This document shows, piece after piece, positions 56,518 to 64,000 of a DNA stretch of 64,000 bases; within the stretch, counting starts at the first letter, position 1, and every line of letters starts with the position of its first letter. The notes under the pieces were generated by a model. That model searched no databases, was not told the origin of the DNA, and worked only from the letters and a program-made list of their open reading frames with translations. Where the stretch lies: positions 425,479 to 489,478 of the forward strand of contig JADLFW010000004.1 in assembly GCA_020849615.1 (NCBI GenBank). Reading direction: 5' to 3'. Source of the DNA: Phycisphaerales bacterium (GTDB lineage: Bacteria > Planctomycetota > Phycisphaerae > Phycisphaerales > UBA1924). The position numbers and the translations under genes are program-made.

Positions 56518-56545
56518 CCCGGCAGGCATCCGCCGCGGGCGCACG

Positions 56546-56568
56546 AAAAAGCCCGGCTCGCGCCGGGC
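56546..56568 (-). terminator. Rho-independent terminator of the marR-pirin operon
   Basis: On the minus strand GCCCGGC-GCGA-GCCGGGC is followed by five T. It lies 15 bases after the pirin stop. Confidence 0.9.
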
Positions 56569-56582
56569 CTCTCCACAGATCA

Positions 56583-57281
56583 TCACGACAGATCGAACAG
56601 CAGGAACTCCGCGCCATCCTTCGACCTGATGGTCAGCCGCGTCTCCCCCGACACCGCAGCCCCATCGCCCTCACTCAGCTGCTGCCCGTTCAGCTCCACC
56701 CCGCCCCGCGCCACCTGCACCCACGCGTACCGCTGCGGATCCAGCGCGTGCGACACCTCCGCGCCGGCATCCAGCGTCGCCGCGTACAGCCGCACGTCCT
56801 GGTGCACCTTCAGCGACCCATCCGCCTCATCGGGCGAGGCCAGCAGCCCCAGCCGGTTGCGCCGCTTGGCGATCGGGAACTCCTTCTGGTCCCACGATGG
56901 ATCCAGCCCGCGCTTCTCCGGAAAGATCCAGATCTGCAGCAGCCGCACCGCCTCGGTCCTGGAAGGGTTGAACTCCGAGTGCGCGATCCCCCGGCCCGCG
57001 CTCATCCGCTGCACCTCGCCGGGCCTGATCACCGCGCCGTGCCCCAGGCTGTCCTTGTGCTCCAGCTGCCCCTCGATCACGTACGTGATGATCTCCATGT
57101 CACGGTGCTCGTGCATCCCGAAGCCCTGGCCCGGCGCCACGATGTCGTCGTTGATGACGCGCAGGTGCCGGAAGTTGACATGCGCGGGATCGTGGTAATC
57201 GCCGAAGCTGAACGTGTGCCTCGTGTCCAGCCACCCCATGTTGATGTGCCCGCGGTCCTCACTCTTGCGGATCTTGATCAT
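56583..57281 (-). CDS. Pirin family protein
   Basis: Bicupin metalloprotein; bacterial pirins can act as quercetin dioxygenases or as redox-linked regulators. The N-terminal cupin has the metal ligands His57 and His59 (FGMHEHRDMEI) and His101 and Glu103 (GRGIAHSEFN), matching the usual pattern H56/H58/H101/E103. The length (232) is typical. AAGGAG lies about 6 bases before the ATG. It is last in a four-gene minus-strand unit (marR, yceI, membrane protein, pirin) closed by a strong terminator. That set suggests a response to quinones or electrophiles, an inference from context. Confidence 0.92.
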   Translation of the reverse strand: MIKIRKSEDRGHINMGWLDTRHTFSFGDYHDPAHVNFRHLRVINDDIVAPGQGFGMHEHRDMEIITYVIEGQLEHKDSLGHGAVIRPGEVQRMSAGRGIAHSEFNPSRTEAVRLLQIWIFPEKRGLDPSWDQKEFPIAKRRNRLGLLASPDEADGSLKVHQDVRLYAATLDAGAEVSHALDPQRYAWVQVARGGVELNGQQLSEGDGAAVSGETRLTIRSKDGAEFLLFDLS

Positions 57282-57332
57282 GTGGAACTCCTTGCGGTAG
57301 GAGAAGCAAACCGTGTTCCCGGGCGGCCCCGA

Positions 57333-58250
57333 TCAGTACCCCGTCGGGGCCTCCCCCATCCCCGCCGCGACTGCCATCGCGGCGGCCAGCGGCAGCACCG
57401 CGGCAGCCAGTGGCGCTCCGAGCCGCGCCCACCCACTCGCCGCCCGGGCCGTAAACGCCATTGCCACAGCCGCCGCCACCGGCGACATCGCCACGAGCAA
57501 CCCCAGCAGCCACCCGTACTCCGTTTCCGTGTACACCACCCCGTGGAACAACGCCGTCACCGCCAGCAGCACCGAAGGCACCGCGCCGGCCGGGCCCAGC
57601 GTGAACCCCCGCTTCAGCACCCTCAGCACGATCGCCGCCGCCAGCGCCCCGCCCACCACCGCCGCCGCGATCCCCGCCGCCTGCCCCAGCAGCAGACTGT
57701 GATACACCACCACCAGCAGCTGCGACGCCGTCATCACCGGCAACATGATCATCACCGCGGGCCAAGGCCCGGCCGCGCGGTCCGTCAGCCGGGCCGCGGC
57801 CAGACTCGCCGCCAGCGCCGCGGCAGCAAAGCCTCCCAGGTGCGCCAGGGTCTCTCTGATGTTCCACGACCGCGCGATCGGCCCGGCCGCCGACATCCAC
57901 CCGATCCCCCCGATCAGCACCGCGGTCACGACCCACCGCGTCATCAGCCGGGCCCCTCGGAATCCCGCCCCAACCCCCGCCATCACGCCCGCCCCCGCCG
58001 CCAGCGCCGCGATGTACGGCAGCCAGTCCGCTGCGCTCGCCGGCGGCCACACGGGCCCGCGCAGCACGATGAAGTGCGTCGTGATGTACGCCGCCGCCAA
58101 GATCAGCGCGCCCCACAGCGTCCGCCGCGATGCACGCCCAGCCTCCACGGCCGGGCCGGGCCTCCACCACACCGCCAGGAACACCAGTGCGGCGAACAGC
58201 CCCGGCGGGATAGCCCCCGCCGCCAGTTGCTTCAAAATCTGAGGGTCCAT
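57333..58250 (-). CDS. Polytopic membrane protein of unknown function
   Basis: A 305-residue hydrophobic protein with eight to ten predicted TM helices (e.g. PPGLFAALVFLAVWW, GALILAAAYITTHFIVL, WVVTAVLIGGIGWMSAAG). Few charged residues lie inside the membrane. No transporter family is recognised; it could be a quinone- or lipid-associated membrane protein. It is 57 bases downstream of yceI and 51 bases upstream of pirin on the same strand, so it is in the operon. GGGAG lies 10 bases before the ATG. Confidence 0.7.
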   Translation of the reverse strand: MDPQILKQLAAGAIPPGLFAALVFLAVWWRPGPAVEAGRASRRTLWGALILAAAYITTHFIVLRGPVWPPASAADWLPYIAALAAGAGVMAGVGAGFRGARLMTRWVVTAVLIGGIGWMSAAGPIARSWNIRETLAHLGGFAAAALAASLAAARLTDRAAGPWPAVMIMLPVMTASQLLVVVYHSLLLGQAAGIAAAVVGGALAAAIVLRVLKRGFTLGPAGAVPSVLLAVTALFHGVVYTETEYGWLLGLLVAMSPVAAAVAMAFTARAASGWARLGAPLAAAVLPLAAAMAVAAGMGEAPTGY

Positions 58251-58307
58251 AGAAGCCCCGCGCTCCCTGTCACGGGCGCGCGGAGCGAGAGTCGCGCACG
58301 ATGCCGA

Positions 58308-58946
58308 TCAGCGGCCGCCTTCCAGGCTCACCGTGATCGTCACCTCATCGCCCAGCATGCCCTTGTCCACCATGTAGTTCATGCCGAAGTCCGAACGCTT
58401 GATCGTGAAGGTCGTCTCCAGGCCCGACACCTCGCCGCCCCGCATCCCCGGCGCAACGCCCAGGCTCCGGGCCTCCACCGTCACCGGCTTGCTCTGCCCT
58501 CGCAGGGAGAGATCGCCCGTGACCTCGTAGGTCGTCACGCCGCCGGTCTCACCCTTCTTGGTGATCCCGGTGCTCTTGAAGGTGATCGACGGGAACTCCT
58601 TGGCCGAGAAGAAGTCGGGGGAGCGCAGGTGCTTGTCGCGGTCCGGGCTGTTGCTGTTGATCGACTCCACCGGGATCGTGATGTCGATCTTCCCCGAGCC
58701 CGGGTTGTCCTTGTCCAGCAGGAACGCGCCCTCGATCTTGTCGAACCGGCCGTAGTGGTACGACACGTTCAGGTGCTTGATGCGGTACACCACCGCGGAG
58801 TGCACCGTGTCCACCTTGAACGCATCCGCGGCCCGGGCCGGCGCGGGGCTGGGGGCCAGGGTCGGCGCTGTGATGGGCGCGAACCCCGCCGCGGCGGCCA
58901 GCGTGGCGGTTCCGATCATGGACACGGCGAGCAGTTTCGTCAGCAT
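58308..58946 (-). CDS. YceI family periplasmic lipid-binding-like protein
   Basis: A 212-residue exported protein. The signal peptide and an Ala/Pro-rich linker end near ARAADAF. The lipocalin-like YceI domain follows: FKVDTVHSAVVYRIKHLNVS, GRFDKIEGAFLLDKDNPG, SINSNSPDRDKHLRSPDFF, FPSITFKSTGI and LSLRGQSKPVTVEA. YceI proteins bind isoprenoid-type lipids and are induced by stress. GAGGAG lies about 8 bases before the ATG. It is second in the operon, 87 bases after marR. Confidence 0.93.
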   Translation of the reverse strand: MLTKLLAVSMIGTATLAAAAGFAPITAPTLAPSPAPARAADAFKVDTVHSAVVYRIKHLNVSYHYGRFDKIEGAFLLDKDNPGSGKIDITIPVESINSNSPDRDKHLRSPDFFSAKEFPSITFKSTGITKKGETGGVTTYEVTGDLSLRGQSKPVTVEARSLGVAPGMRGGEVSGLETTFTIKRSDFGMNYMVDKGMLGDEVTITVSLEGGR

Positions 58947-59033
58947 GCGGTCGACTCCTCGTTTCTGCGCCCCGCACCGATCCGGGTCAACACGACCCGG
59001 GCCCGGCGCGGGCCGGTCATCAGGTTCAGACGG

Positions 59034-59597
59034 TCAATGGATCGATGAACCCCCGCCGGGTTCCGAGTGTTCCTTCCGGTCAGGCCCGACCTTCGCCTTG
59101 GAGCCCGCTGGGGAGCTTGCCCCGCTCCGGGCGAATGTCAGCAGCCGGTTCAGTTCCTGCAGTTCCGCGGGTGTCATGTGCCCCAGCTGGGCCCGGTGCA
59201 GCTCCAGCGTCGGGCCATCCAGCCGCGCCAGGAGCTCCAGCCCGGCGTCCGTGATCGCCACGTACACGACCCGGCGATCCTTCGTGCACCGGTGCCGCTC
59301 CACGAGCCCGGCCTTCTCCAGCCGGTCCACCAGCCGCGTCACATCCGGGACCCGGGCCACCATCTGCTCCCCGATCGCGTGGCACGGCTTCCCGTGGTCC
59401 AAACCCGCCTCCCGCGCACCACGCAGGATCCGCAGAATGTTGAACCCCGAGGCCGAGATCCCGTGCTCCTCGAACAGCCGGTCAAACGGCGAGGCCAGCA
59501 CGCTCTGGGTCCGCATGACGTTCAGGAACGCCTCCTGCTCCGGGTGGTCGAAGGGCCGGCGCTTGCCGAGTTCGTGTTGGAGTGAGGGCGAAGTCAT
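59034..59597 (-). CDS. MarR family transcriptional regulator
   Basis: Winged-helix repressor-type regulator, 187 residues. Seen: FDRLFEEHGISASGFNILRI, the recognition-helix region VARVPDVTRLVDRLEKAG, and the wing VERHRCTKDRRVVYVAITDAG. The C-terminal 25 residues are a charged, disordered-looking tail. It is first in the unit marR-yceI-membrane protein-pirin. Its promoter (TTGACA-17-TATCGT) overlaps a perfect 14-bp palindrome, so autoregulation and control of the operon are likely. The ligand is probably a phenolic, quinone or similar small molecule, by analogy only. Confidence 0.92.
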   Translation of the reverse strand: MTSPSLQHELGKRRPFDHPEQEAFLNVMRTQSVLASPFDRLFEEHGISASGFNILRILRGAREAGLDHGKPCHAIGEQMVARVPDVTRLVDRLEKAGLVERHRCTKDRRVVYVAITDAGLELLARLDGPTLELHRAQLGHMTPAELQELNRLLTFARSGASSPAGSKAKVGPDRKEHSEPGGGSSIH

Positions 59598-59610
59598 TGT
59601 TTGTCCATTA

Positions 59611-59648
59611 ATCGTTTAAACGATAATCGTACCAGGCGCCAATGTCAA
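59611..59648 (-). promoter_or_regulatory. marR operon promoter with overlapping operator
   Basis: On the minus strand: TTGACA (59648-59643), 17-base spacer, TATCGT (59625-59620). The perfect palindrome ATCGTTTAAACGAT (59611-59624) overlaps the -10 and lies 13 bases before the marR ATG; it is a likely MarR binding site. This is the most AT-rich and clearest promoter in the window. Confidence 0.8.
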
Positions 59649-59718
59649 GACGGCCCTCCAGCGACGGAGGTGGTAATTGTGTTCGTATTACGTTAGATAC
59701 TTCGGCTGCTGAGCCCGC

Positions 59719-61227
59719 TCACTCCGCTTCCAGCAGGTTCGCCAGCATCCGCACACCCCAGCCCACCGGCCCCTCGATATACGGCCCGGCGTTCTTCTCC
59801 GTCGCGTGCACCCCCGCGATGTCCAGGTGGCACCACGGCACCCCCTCCTTCACGAAGTAGGAGAGGAACGCCGCCCCCTGGATCGGGTGGGCCTTGCGGT
59901 TCGGATTGCTGTTGACGATGTCCGCCACCGGCGACTTCATCATCTCGCGGTATTCCTGGTGCATCGGGAGCCGCCAGACCCGCTCGCCCGAAGCGCCGCA
60001 GGCCCGCTCGATCTTGCCGCGGAGCGTGTCATCCTCGCAGAACAGCCCGCAGTAGGTCGAGCCCAGCGCCGTGACGACTCCCCCCGTCAGGGTGGCCATG
60101 TCGATCATGTACGCCGGGTCTTCCTCATCACACGCCCAGCAGAGCGCATCCGCCAGGACCAGCCGGCCCTCGGCGTCGGTGTTGGTGACCTCCACGGTCA
60201 CGCCGTTGCGGAAGCGCAGCACATCATCCGGGCGGTAGGCCTCATCGGAGATCGAGTTCTCCGCCACCGCCAGCAGCGCCACCACCCGCCGCCGCGGCTT
60301 GATCACTGTCGCGATGGCCTGCATGGCGCCCAGCACCGAGCACCCGCCATCCTTGTCCCGCTTCATCCCCACCATGCCGTTATTGATCTTCAGCGACAGC
60401 CCGCCCGTGTCGTAGGTCATCGTCTTGCCGATCAGCACCGCGGGCTTGGCGTACTTCCCCGTTTTCGGGGCCCCCGACCCCGAAGGCACATACTCGAGCC
60501 GGATCATGCACGGCTTGTTCTCGGAAGCCTTTCCAACGTTGATCAGCCCCTCGAACTTGGCCTTCTCGAGGTCAGCGCCCTTGAACACCTTGATCTTCAG
60601 GCCCGTCCGCCGGGCCAGCTTCGCCGCCTGTTCCGCCATCCACGCCGGGGTCGCCACATTGGGGGGCGACTGGCTTAGCGTCCGGGCCAGGTTGGTCGCC
60701 TCGGCCAGGGTCAGCCCGCGCTCCATCCCCTCGGCGAACGAGCGGTCGGATGAACTGAGTTGCAGCTTGCGGCGCGATTCGGCCTTGGCGGCGGTCCCGC
60801 GGAACTCATCGCATACCCACCCCAGCAGGCCCACACCCTCGCCGAAGGCAGCGCCGGCGGACCAGCCATCGACCTTGGCCAGCTTCAGCGCCGGGCCAAG
60901 CTCGATCACCGCGCCCTCGGCCTTCACCCCCGCCAGGCGCCGGCCCATCGCGGCCGCCACGTTCCGCAGCACACCCGCCTCGAACTTGTCCCTGGCCCCC
61001 AGCCCGACGATCAGCACCCGCTCCGCAGCGCCCTTGCCGTTGGGAAACGCTTCCACCACCGACCCGACATCGCCGGTCGCCTCGGCCCGTTTGGCCGCGG
61101 CGGCCGCCGCCCCCGATGCATCCAACCGGGCCGAGGCGGGGTCGAGCCCCTGTCCCTGGAACTGCCCCAGCACAAGGATGCGGTTGCCGGCCCCAGCGCG
61201 GGCCACGATGCGGATCGATTCGAACAT
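59719..61227 (-). CDS. pepA: Leucyl aminopeptidase (M17)
   Basis: Hexameric two-metal aminopeptidase that removes N-terminal residues from peptides. The M17 signature NTDAEGRL is at residues 349-356. Other metal and catalytic elements: VLIGKTMTYDTGGLSLKI (Lys and Asp ligands; GKTMTYDTGG replaces the commoner GKGxTFDSGG) and MKRDKDGGCSVLGAMQAIAT. The N-terminal domain (residues 1-170) is typical. The length is normal (502). It is a single gene; no strong terminator follows, and the marR promoter lies in the gap after it. Confidence 0.94.
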   Translation of the reverse strand: MFESIRIVARAGAGNRILVLGQFQGQGLDPASARLDASGAAAAAAKRAEATGDVGSVVEAFPNGKGAAERVLIVGLGARDKFEAGVLRNVAAAMGRRLAGVKAEGAVIELGPALKLAKVDGWSAGAAFGEGVGLLGWVCDEFRGTAAKAESRRKLQLSSSDRSFAEGMERGLTLAEATNLARTLSQSPPNVATPAWMAEQAAKLARRTGLKIKVFKGADLEKAKFEGLINVGKASENKPCMIRLEYVPSGSGAPKTGKYAKPAVLIGKTMTYDTGGLSLKINNGMVGMKRDKDGGCSVLGAMQAIATVIKPRRRVVALLAVAENSISDEAYRPDDVLRFRNGVTVEVTNTDAEGRLVLADALCWACDEEDPAYMIDMATLTGGVVTALGSTYCGLFCEDDTLRGKIERACGASGERVWRLPMHQEYREMMKSPVADIVNSNPNRKAHPIQGAAFLSYFVKEGVPWCHLDIAGVHATEKNAGPYIEGPVGWGVRMLANLLEAE

Positions 61228-61369
61228 GGATGTCGCTCCTCACCGTTCCGGCGGACCGGCCCGCCCGGAAGGGAGGAAAGCGTAGGGCCGCGCGGGCCGG
61301 GGATGACAGCGGGAAATCGGCCCCGACCCCCCACCCCGACCCCCACCCCGATCCCCGACCGCGGAACTC

Positions 61370-61882
61370 TCAGGCCGCTTCGCCGAAGGGGACTTTGCAT
61401 TTGCCCTGCAGGCACCACCGCATCACATCGTGGATGGTGATGATGCCGATGCAGGACCCGTGGTCATCCAGCACGGGCAGGCAGGAGATCGTGTGGTGCA
61501 GCATGAGCTGGCCCGCCTCCTCGACGAACATGGCCTCCTTCACGGAGATGAGGCGGCGGGACATGATCTGGTGGACCTTCCGGTCCAGGGTGCTGCGGTC
61601 GAGCGGCCGCTCAGCGCCCTGGTTCACGAACGGGCTGATGTGCTTGAGGAGGTCGCGGTCGGAGACGATGCCGACGGCCCGGCCTTCATCGACGACGACG
61701 ACGTGGTGGAAGCGGTGATGGTCGAAGAGGTCTCGGACGGTGCGCACGGTGTCATCCAGGCCCACCGAGACCACGTGCCTCGTCATGATCGTGCCGACGA
61801 GGTTCATCGCGGAGTTGTCATCATTCAGGGGCTGTCGGGGAGGCGTGGGGGTCATGGGGGTCATGGGGGTCGTGGGGGTCAT
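61370..61882 (-). CDS. CBS-pair domain protein
   Basis: A cytoplasmic protein of two CBS domains (NLVGTIMTRHVVSVGLDDTV ... RAVGIVSDRDLLKHI; VHQIMSRRLISVKEAMFVEE ... GSCIGIITIHDVMRWC), which commonly bind adenosine nucleotides. No fused effector domain. The start is unclear: the N-terminus is coded by a 9-base tandem repeat giving MTPTTPMTPMTPTPP, and any of its ATGs or the ATG at 61807 (MNLVGTIM) could be used; 61882 has AGGA upstream. It is divergent from the HIT gene. Confidence 0.88.
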   Translation of the reverse strand: MTPTTPMTPMTPTPPRQPLNDDNSAMNLVGTIMTRHVVSVGLDDTVRTVRDLFDHHRFHHVVVVDEGRAVGIVSDRDLLKHISPFVNQGAERPLDRSTLDRKVHQIMSRRLISVKEAMFVEEAGQLMLHHTISCLPVLDDHGSCIGIITIHDVMRWCLQGKCKVPFGEAA

Positions 61883-61884
61883 GG
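61845..61884 (-). repeat. 9-bp tandem repeat at the CBS gene start
   Basis: TGGGGGTCA/TGGGGGTCG repeated four times in 40 bases. On the minus strand it encodes a Met-Thr-Pro/Thr-Thr-Pro repeat containing several in-frame ATGs, so copy-number change would add or remove start codons without shifting the frame. Confidence 0.7.
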
Positions 61885-61974
61885 CGGCACATCCTGCGGA
61901 GGGTCGTTTCGACGGGTACGCGATCGGGGGCGGCGCTGCGCCCCTCATCGATATCGACGGGCCCGCGCTCTCCA

Positions 61975-61980
61975 TAAACT
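61975..61980 (+). promoter_or_regulatory. TAAACT -10-like element, likely leaderless start
   Basis: TAAACT lies 6 bases before the GTG at 61987 of the HIT gene, which has no Shine-Dalgarno sequence. Confidence 0.45.
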
Positions 61981-61986
61981 CCGGTT

Positions 61987-62619
61987 GTGAGCCACACCCC
62001 GCCCCCGACGCCCTCTCAACCCTCCCATCCGTCACAACCCACCCCGCCCGCGCACGCGGCAGCGCCGCGGGCCCCGGCGGATCCCCCGATGGGCCCGCAC
62101 GCCATACAGGCGCCGTGGCGTCTTGAGTACCTCGAGGCGCTCGAGAAGAAGGAGAAGCACACGGGCCCGCCCGCCGCGGGCTCGGGCTCGTTCCTCCGCG
62201 ATTACTGGCTGAACCCCGCCGGCGATGCGAAGAACCACGTCATCGCCCGCACCGGGCACGGCCTCATCTGCCTGAACGCCTTCCCCTACGCCAACGGACA
62301 CCTGCTGGTGGCGCTGGGGGAGCCCGCGCCGCGGCTCCTGGACTACACACCCGAGCAGCGGGCCACCTTCTGGGCGCTGGTCGACACCGCCTGCGACCTG
62401 CTGGAGCGCACCCTCCAGCCCCAGGGCGTCAACCTCGGCATCAACCAGGGACGGGCCGCGGGCGCGGGCGTCCCCCAGCACCTCCACGCGCATCTCGTCC
62501 CGCGCTGGAACGGCGATGTGAACTTCATCACGGTGGTGGGGCAGATCCGCGTGATCCCATCCTCGCTGGATGCCATGGCCGCCAAGTTCCGGGCCGAATG
62601 GGCCAAGATGAAGAGTTGA
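61987..62619 (+). CDS. HIT-domain hydrolase
   Basis: Nucleotide phosphate hydrolase or transferase of the histidine triad superfamily. The triad HxHxH is in GVPQHLHAHLVPRWNGD, preceded by LGINQGRAAGAG; residues ~60-200 form the domain (KNHVIARTGHGLICLNAFPY). This form with NxGxAAGAGVPQHLHxHxVPRW resembles the Ap4A-phosphorylase-like/FHIT branch. The N-terminal 45 residues are Pro/Ala-rich and probably disordered. GTG start with TAAACT just upstream. Confidence 0.9.
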   Translation: MSHTPPPTPSQPSHPSQPTPPAHAAAPRAPADPPMGPHAIQAPWRLEYLEALEKKEKHTGPPAAGSGSFLRDYWLNPAGDAKNHVIARTGHGLICLNAFPYANGHLLVALGEPAPRLLDYTPEQRATFWALVDTACDLLERTLQPQGVNLGINQGRAAGAGVPQHLHAHLVPRWNGDVNFITVVGQIRVIPSSLDAMAAKFRAEWAKMKS

Positions 62620-62660
62620 ACGCGGAGAACCCGGAGCGGAGAAAACGAACGCAGAGGGCG

Positions 62661-62723
62661 CAGAGGGGATCAGAGGGACTCGGAGGAGAATCACGGGTCC
62701 GCCGCGCCGGCGATGAGCGAGTC
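62661..62723 (+). repeat. Inverted repeat, left arm, flanking the pseudopilin gene
   Basis: A 63-base arm whose first 28 bases (beginning CAGAGGGGATCAGAGGGACT) recur exactly in inverse orientation at 63810-63837. The remainder, ending CGCCGGCGATGAGCGAGTC, matches 63775-63797 with few differences. Confidence 0.85.
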
Positions 62724-62798
62724 CGCAAGGGAGATCGCCGGGCCTCTTTTCAGCATCCGCCCGCGCGGGCCCGGCGTAGCGTTCCACGGAGGTGCACC

Positions 62799-63701
62799 AT
62801 GCGTGCTTCCGGGGCAAGGCGGGCGTTCACGATCAAGGAGTTGATCATCACCATCGCCTGCGTTCTCGTCGGCGTGGTCATCATCGGCGGACTCATCCTG
62901 CCCGAGCTCGGGCGGACCGACCGACGAGACGCCCGCCAACTCAAAGACTCCACTCAACTGCGCGGCATCCTCCAAGGCATGGTCATCTGGGCCGGCAACA
63001 ACCAGGACCGCTACCCCTTGCCCTCGCTCGTCGATCTGAAGGATGCCACCGTCGCGGCGCCGGGCCCGGCCAAGGACACCTCCGCGAACATCATGTCGAT
63101 TCTGATCTATCAGGGCATGATTCCGGTTGACTTCTGTGTCAGCCCGGCCGAGGTCAACGCGAACATCCGCGTAATGGAGGGCTACGAGTTCCACGATCCG
63201 AAGGCGGCGGCGCGGCCCGGCGAGGCGTTGTGGGATCCCGCGTTCTCCGCCGATTTCGTCAACGGCGTGGGCAACCTGAGCTACGCCCACCGCCTGCCCA
63301 GCGGCCCGCGCCTGAGAGAGTGGGGTAACACGTTCAATGAGAATCTACCCGTTATCGGCAACCGCGGCCCGGAAATCAAAGCGGCCGCCAAGGGCAAAGC
63401 GCCGACCGTGACCTGCACGCTGGTGAATCCCAACAGCAACACGCTCCTCATCCACGGCTCGCGCACGAAGTGGGAGGGCAACCTGGGGTACAACGACAAC
63501 CACATGAACTACGAGGTCCGCCCATCCGGGCTGGAGTTCTCCGGCGGCAAGCGGTTGACTTACACCGACGCCGCCGGTGTCGCTTGGGATGACAACCTGT
63601 TCTACGACGAGGCCGATGACCCGACCGGCGCCAACGCCTTCCTGGGCATCTTCACCAAGGCCGGGCCCGCGCCTTCCGACTTTGTGTCGATCTGGGACTG
63701 A
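62799..63701 (+). CDS. Pseudopilin-like protein (prepilin-type N-terminus)
   Basis: A 300-residue protein with a type IV pilin-like N-terminus: short basic leader, then AFTIKELIITIACVLVGVVI, where F+1, Glu+5 and the hydrophobic helix match prepilin peptidase sites (canonical GFTLxELL; here Ala replaces Gly at -1). GGAGGT lies 5 bases before the ATG. The globular part (IVWAGNNQDRYPLPS-like start, LLIHGSRTKWEGNLGYNDNH) resembles the large family of planctomycete type II secretion-like pseudopilins. It is the only gene between two 63-base inverted repeats. Confidence 0.8.
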   Translation: MRASGARRAFTIKELIITIACVLVGVVIIGGLILPELGRTDRRDARQLKDSTQLRGILQGMVIWAGNNQDRYPLPSLVDLKDATVAAPGPAKDTSANIMSILIYQGMIPVDFCVSPAEVNANIRVMEGYEFHDPKAAARPGEALWDPAFSADFVNGVGNLSYAHRLPSGPRLREWGNTFNENLPVIGNRGPEIKAAAKGKAPTVTCTLVNPNSNTLLIHGSRTKWEGNLGYNDNHMNYEVRPSGLEFSGGKRLTYTDAAGVAWDDNLFYDEADDPTGANAFLGIFTKAGPAPSDFVSIWD

Positions 63702-64000
63702 ACTCGACCGTAGCACGGGGCGACCAACTCGCCCGGCGATTGTGATTCGCAGCGCCTTCGGCGATTCGGTCGAAGACTCGCTAATCGCCGGCGTGACGGG
63801 CCCGGTGACCTCCTCCGAGTCCCTCTGATCCCCTCTGAATTTCTGCGATCGCTCCGTCTGCTCTGCGTTCTTTGCGGCCTCTGCGCTGGATTGCTGCCCG
63901 CTCCCTGACGGTCGCGGATGGGCGCACGGGGCAATGGCCCGCTCGCTCACGCTCGCGGTTGGGTTTGGGGCACCGTGCTTCCCGCGGGCTCTGCGTTCGA
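63702..64000. other. Repeat-rich non-coding end of the window
   Basis: After the pseudopilin stop no gene is seen. The stretch holds the right inverted-repeat arm and degenerate CTCTGCG-type repeats (e.g. TCTGCTCTGCGTTCTTTGC near 63858 and GGCTCTGCGTTCGA at the end). Confidence 0.5.
63775..63837 (-). repeat. Inverted repeat, right arm, flanking the pseudopilin gene
   Basis: Inverse copy of 62661-62723: 28 bases identical (63810-63837) and GACTCGCTAATCGCCGGCGT nearly identical to the inner end of the left arm. Confidence 0.85.

Overview
The window is high-GC DNA from a planctomycete, most likely class Phycisphaerae. This rests on three things seen in the sequence: a recurrent C-terminal calcium-loop anchor ending in Gly-Cys (the GC-type dockerin-like domain), small membrane proteins with a CPxCGYxL...CPECG zinc ribbon, and intergenic repeats of the kind common in planctomycete genomes. 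No rRNA, tRNA, CRISPR array, insertion sequence or replication origin was seen.

Layout. 1-15.1 kb is housekeeping and stress response: a truncated zinc protease, tadA, tatC, an L7/L12-CTD-like protein, an ECF sigma factor with a putative anti-sigma partner, a PDZ protein, a MoxR ATPase, a P1B-4 metal ATPase, an Rrf2 regulator and clpB. 15.4-37.9 kb is an island of secreted proteins: ten intact genes and one decayed remnant carry the GC dockerin-like C-terminus on unrelated passenger domains (FG-GAP/VCBS repeats with ASPIC/UnbV, CSLREA beta-helices, a WDG-type beta-propeller, HAF repeats, a subtilase and unknown beta domains). Only lpdA interrupts it. 38-49 kb has two RsbU-type phosphatases, truA, a glycosyltransferase, zinc-ribbon and small membrane proteins, and a halogenase-like flavoprotein. 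49-64 kb holds trpS, a PEP-CTERM-like secreted protein, a GAF-histidine kinase with a degenerate receiver, a CPBP protease divergent from trpC, a thioredoxin-fold protein without CxxC, a marR-yceI-membrane protein-pirin operon, pepA, a CBS protein, a HIT hydrolase and a pseudopilin-like gene lying between inverted repeats.

How it works together. The island looks like a surface display system: Sec signal peptide, interchangeable passenger, common two-loop Ca-binding anchor. No cohesin is encoded here, so the receptor must lie elsewhere or be of a new type. Two anchors on unrelated passengers differ at only 5 of 164 bases, which suggests the anchor-coding segment is copied between genes.

The second theme is repeats inside genes. 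Short palindromes whose loop is or contains GGA sit in frame in lpdA, in the glycosyltransferase and probably in clpB, and truA carries an AT-rich tandem-repeat segment within a roughly 58-residue insertion. This resembles the palindromic elements described inside Rickettsia genes. The third theme is a likely leaderless start pattern (TANNNT 5-9 nt before the start codon) at six genes that lack a Shine-Dalgarno sequence.
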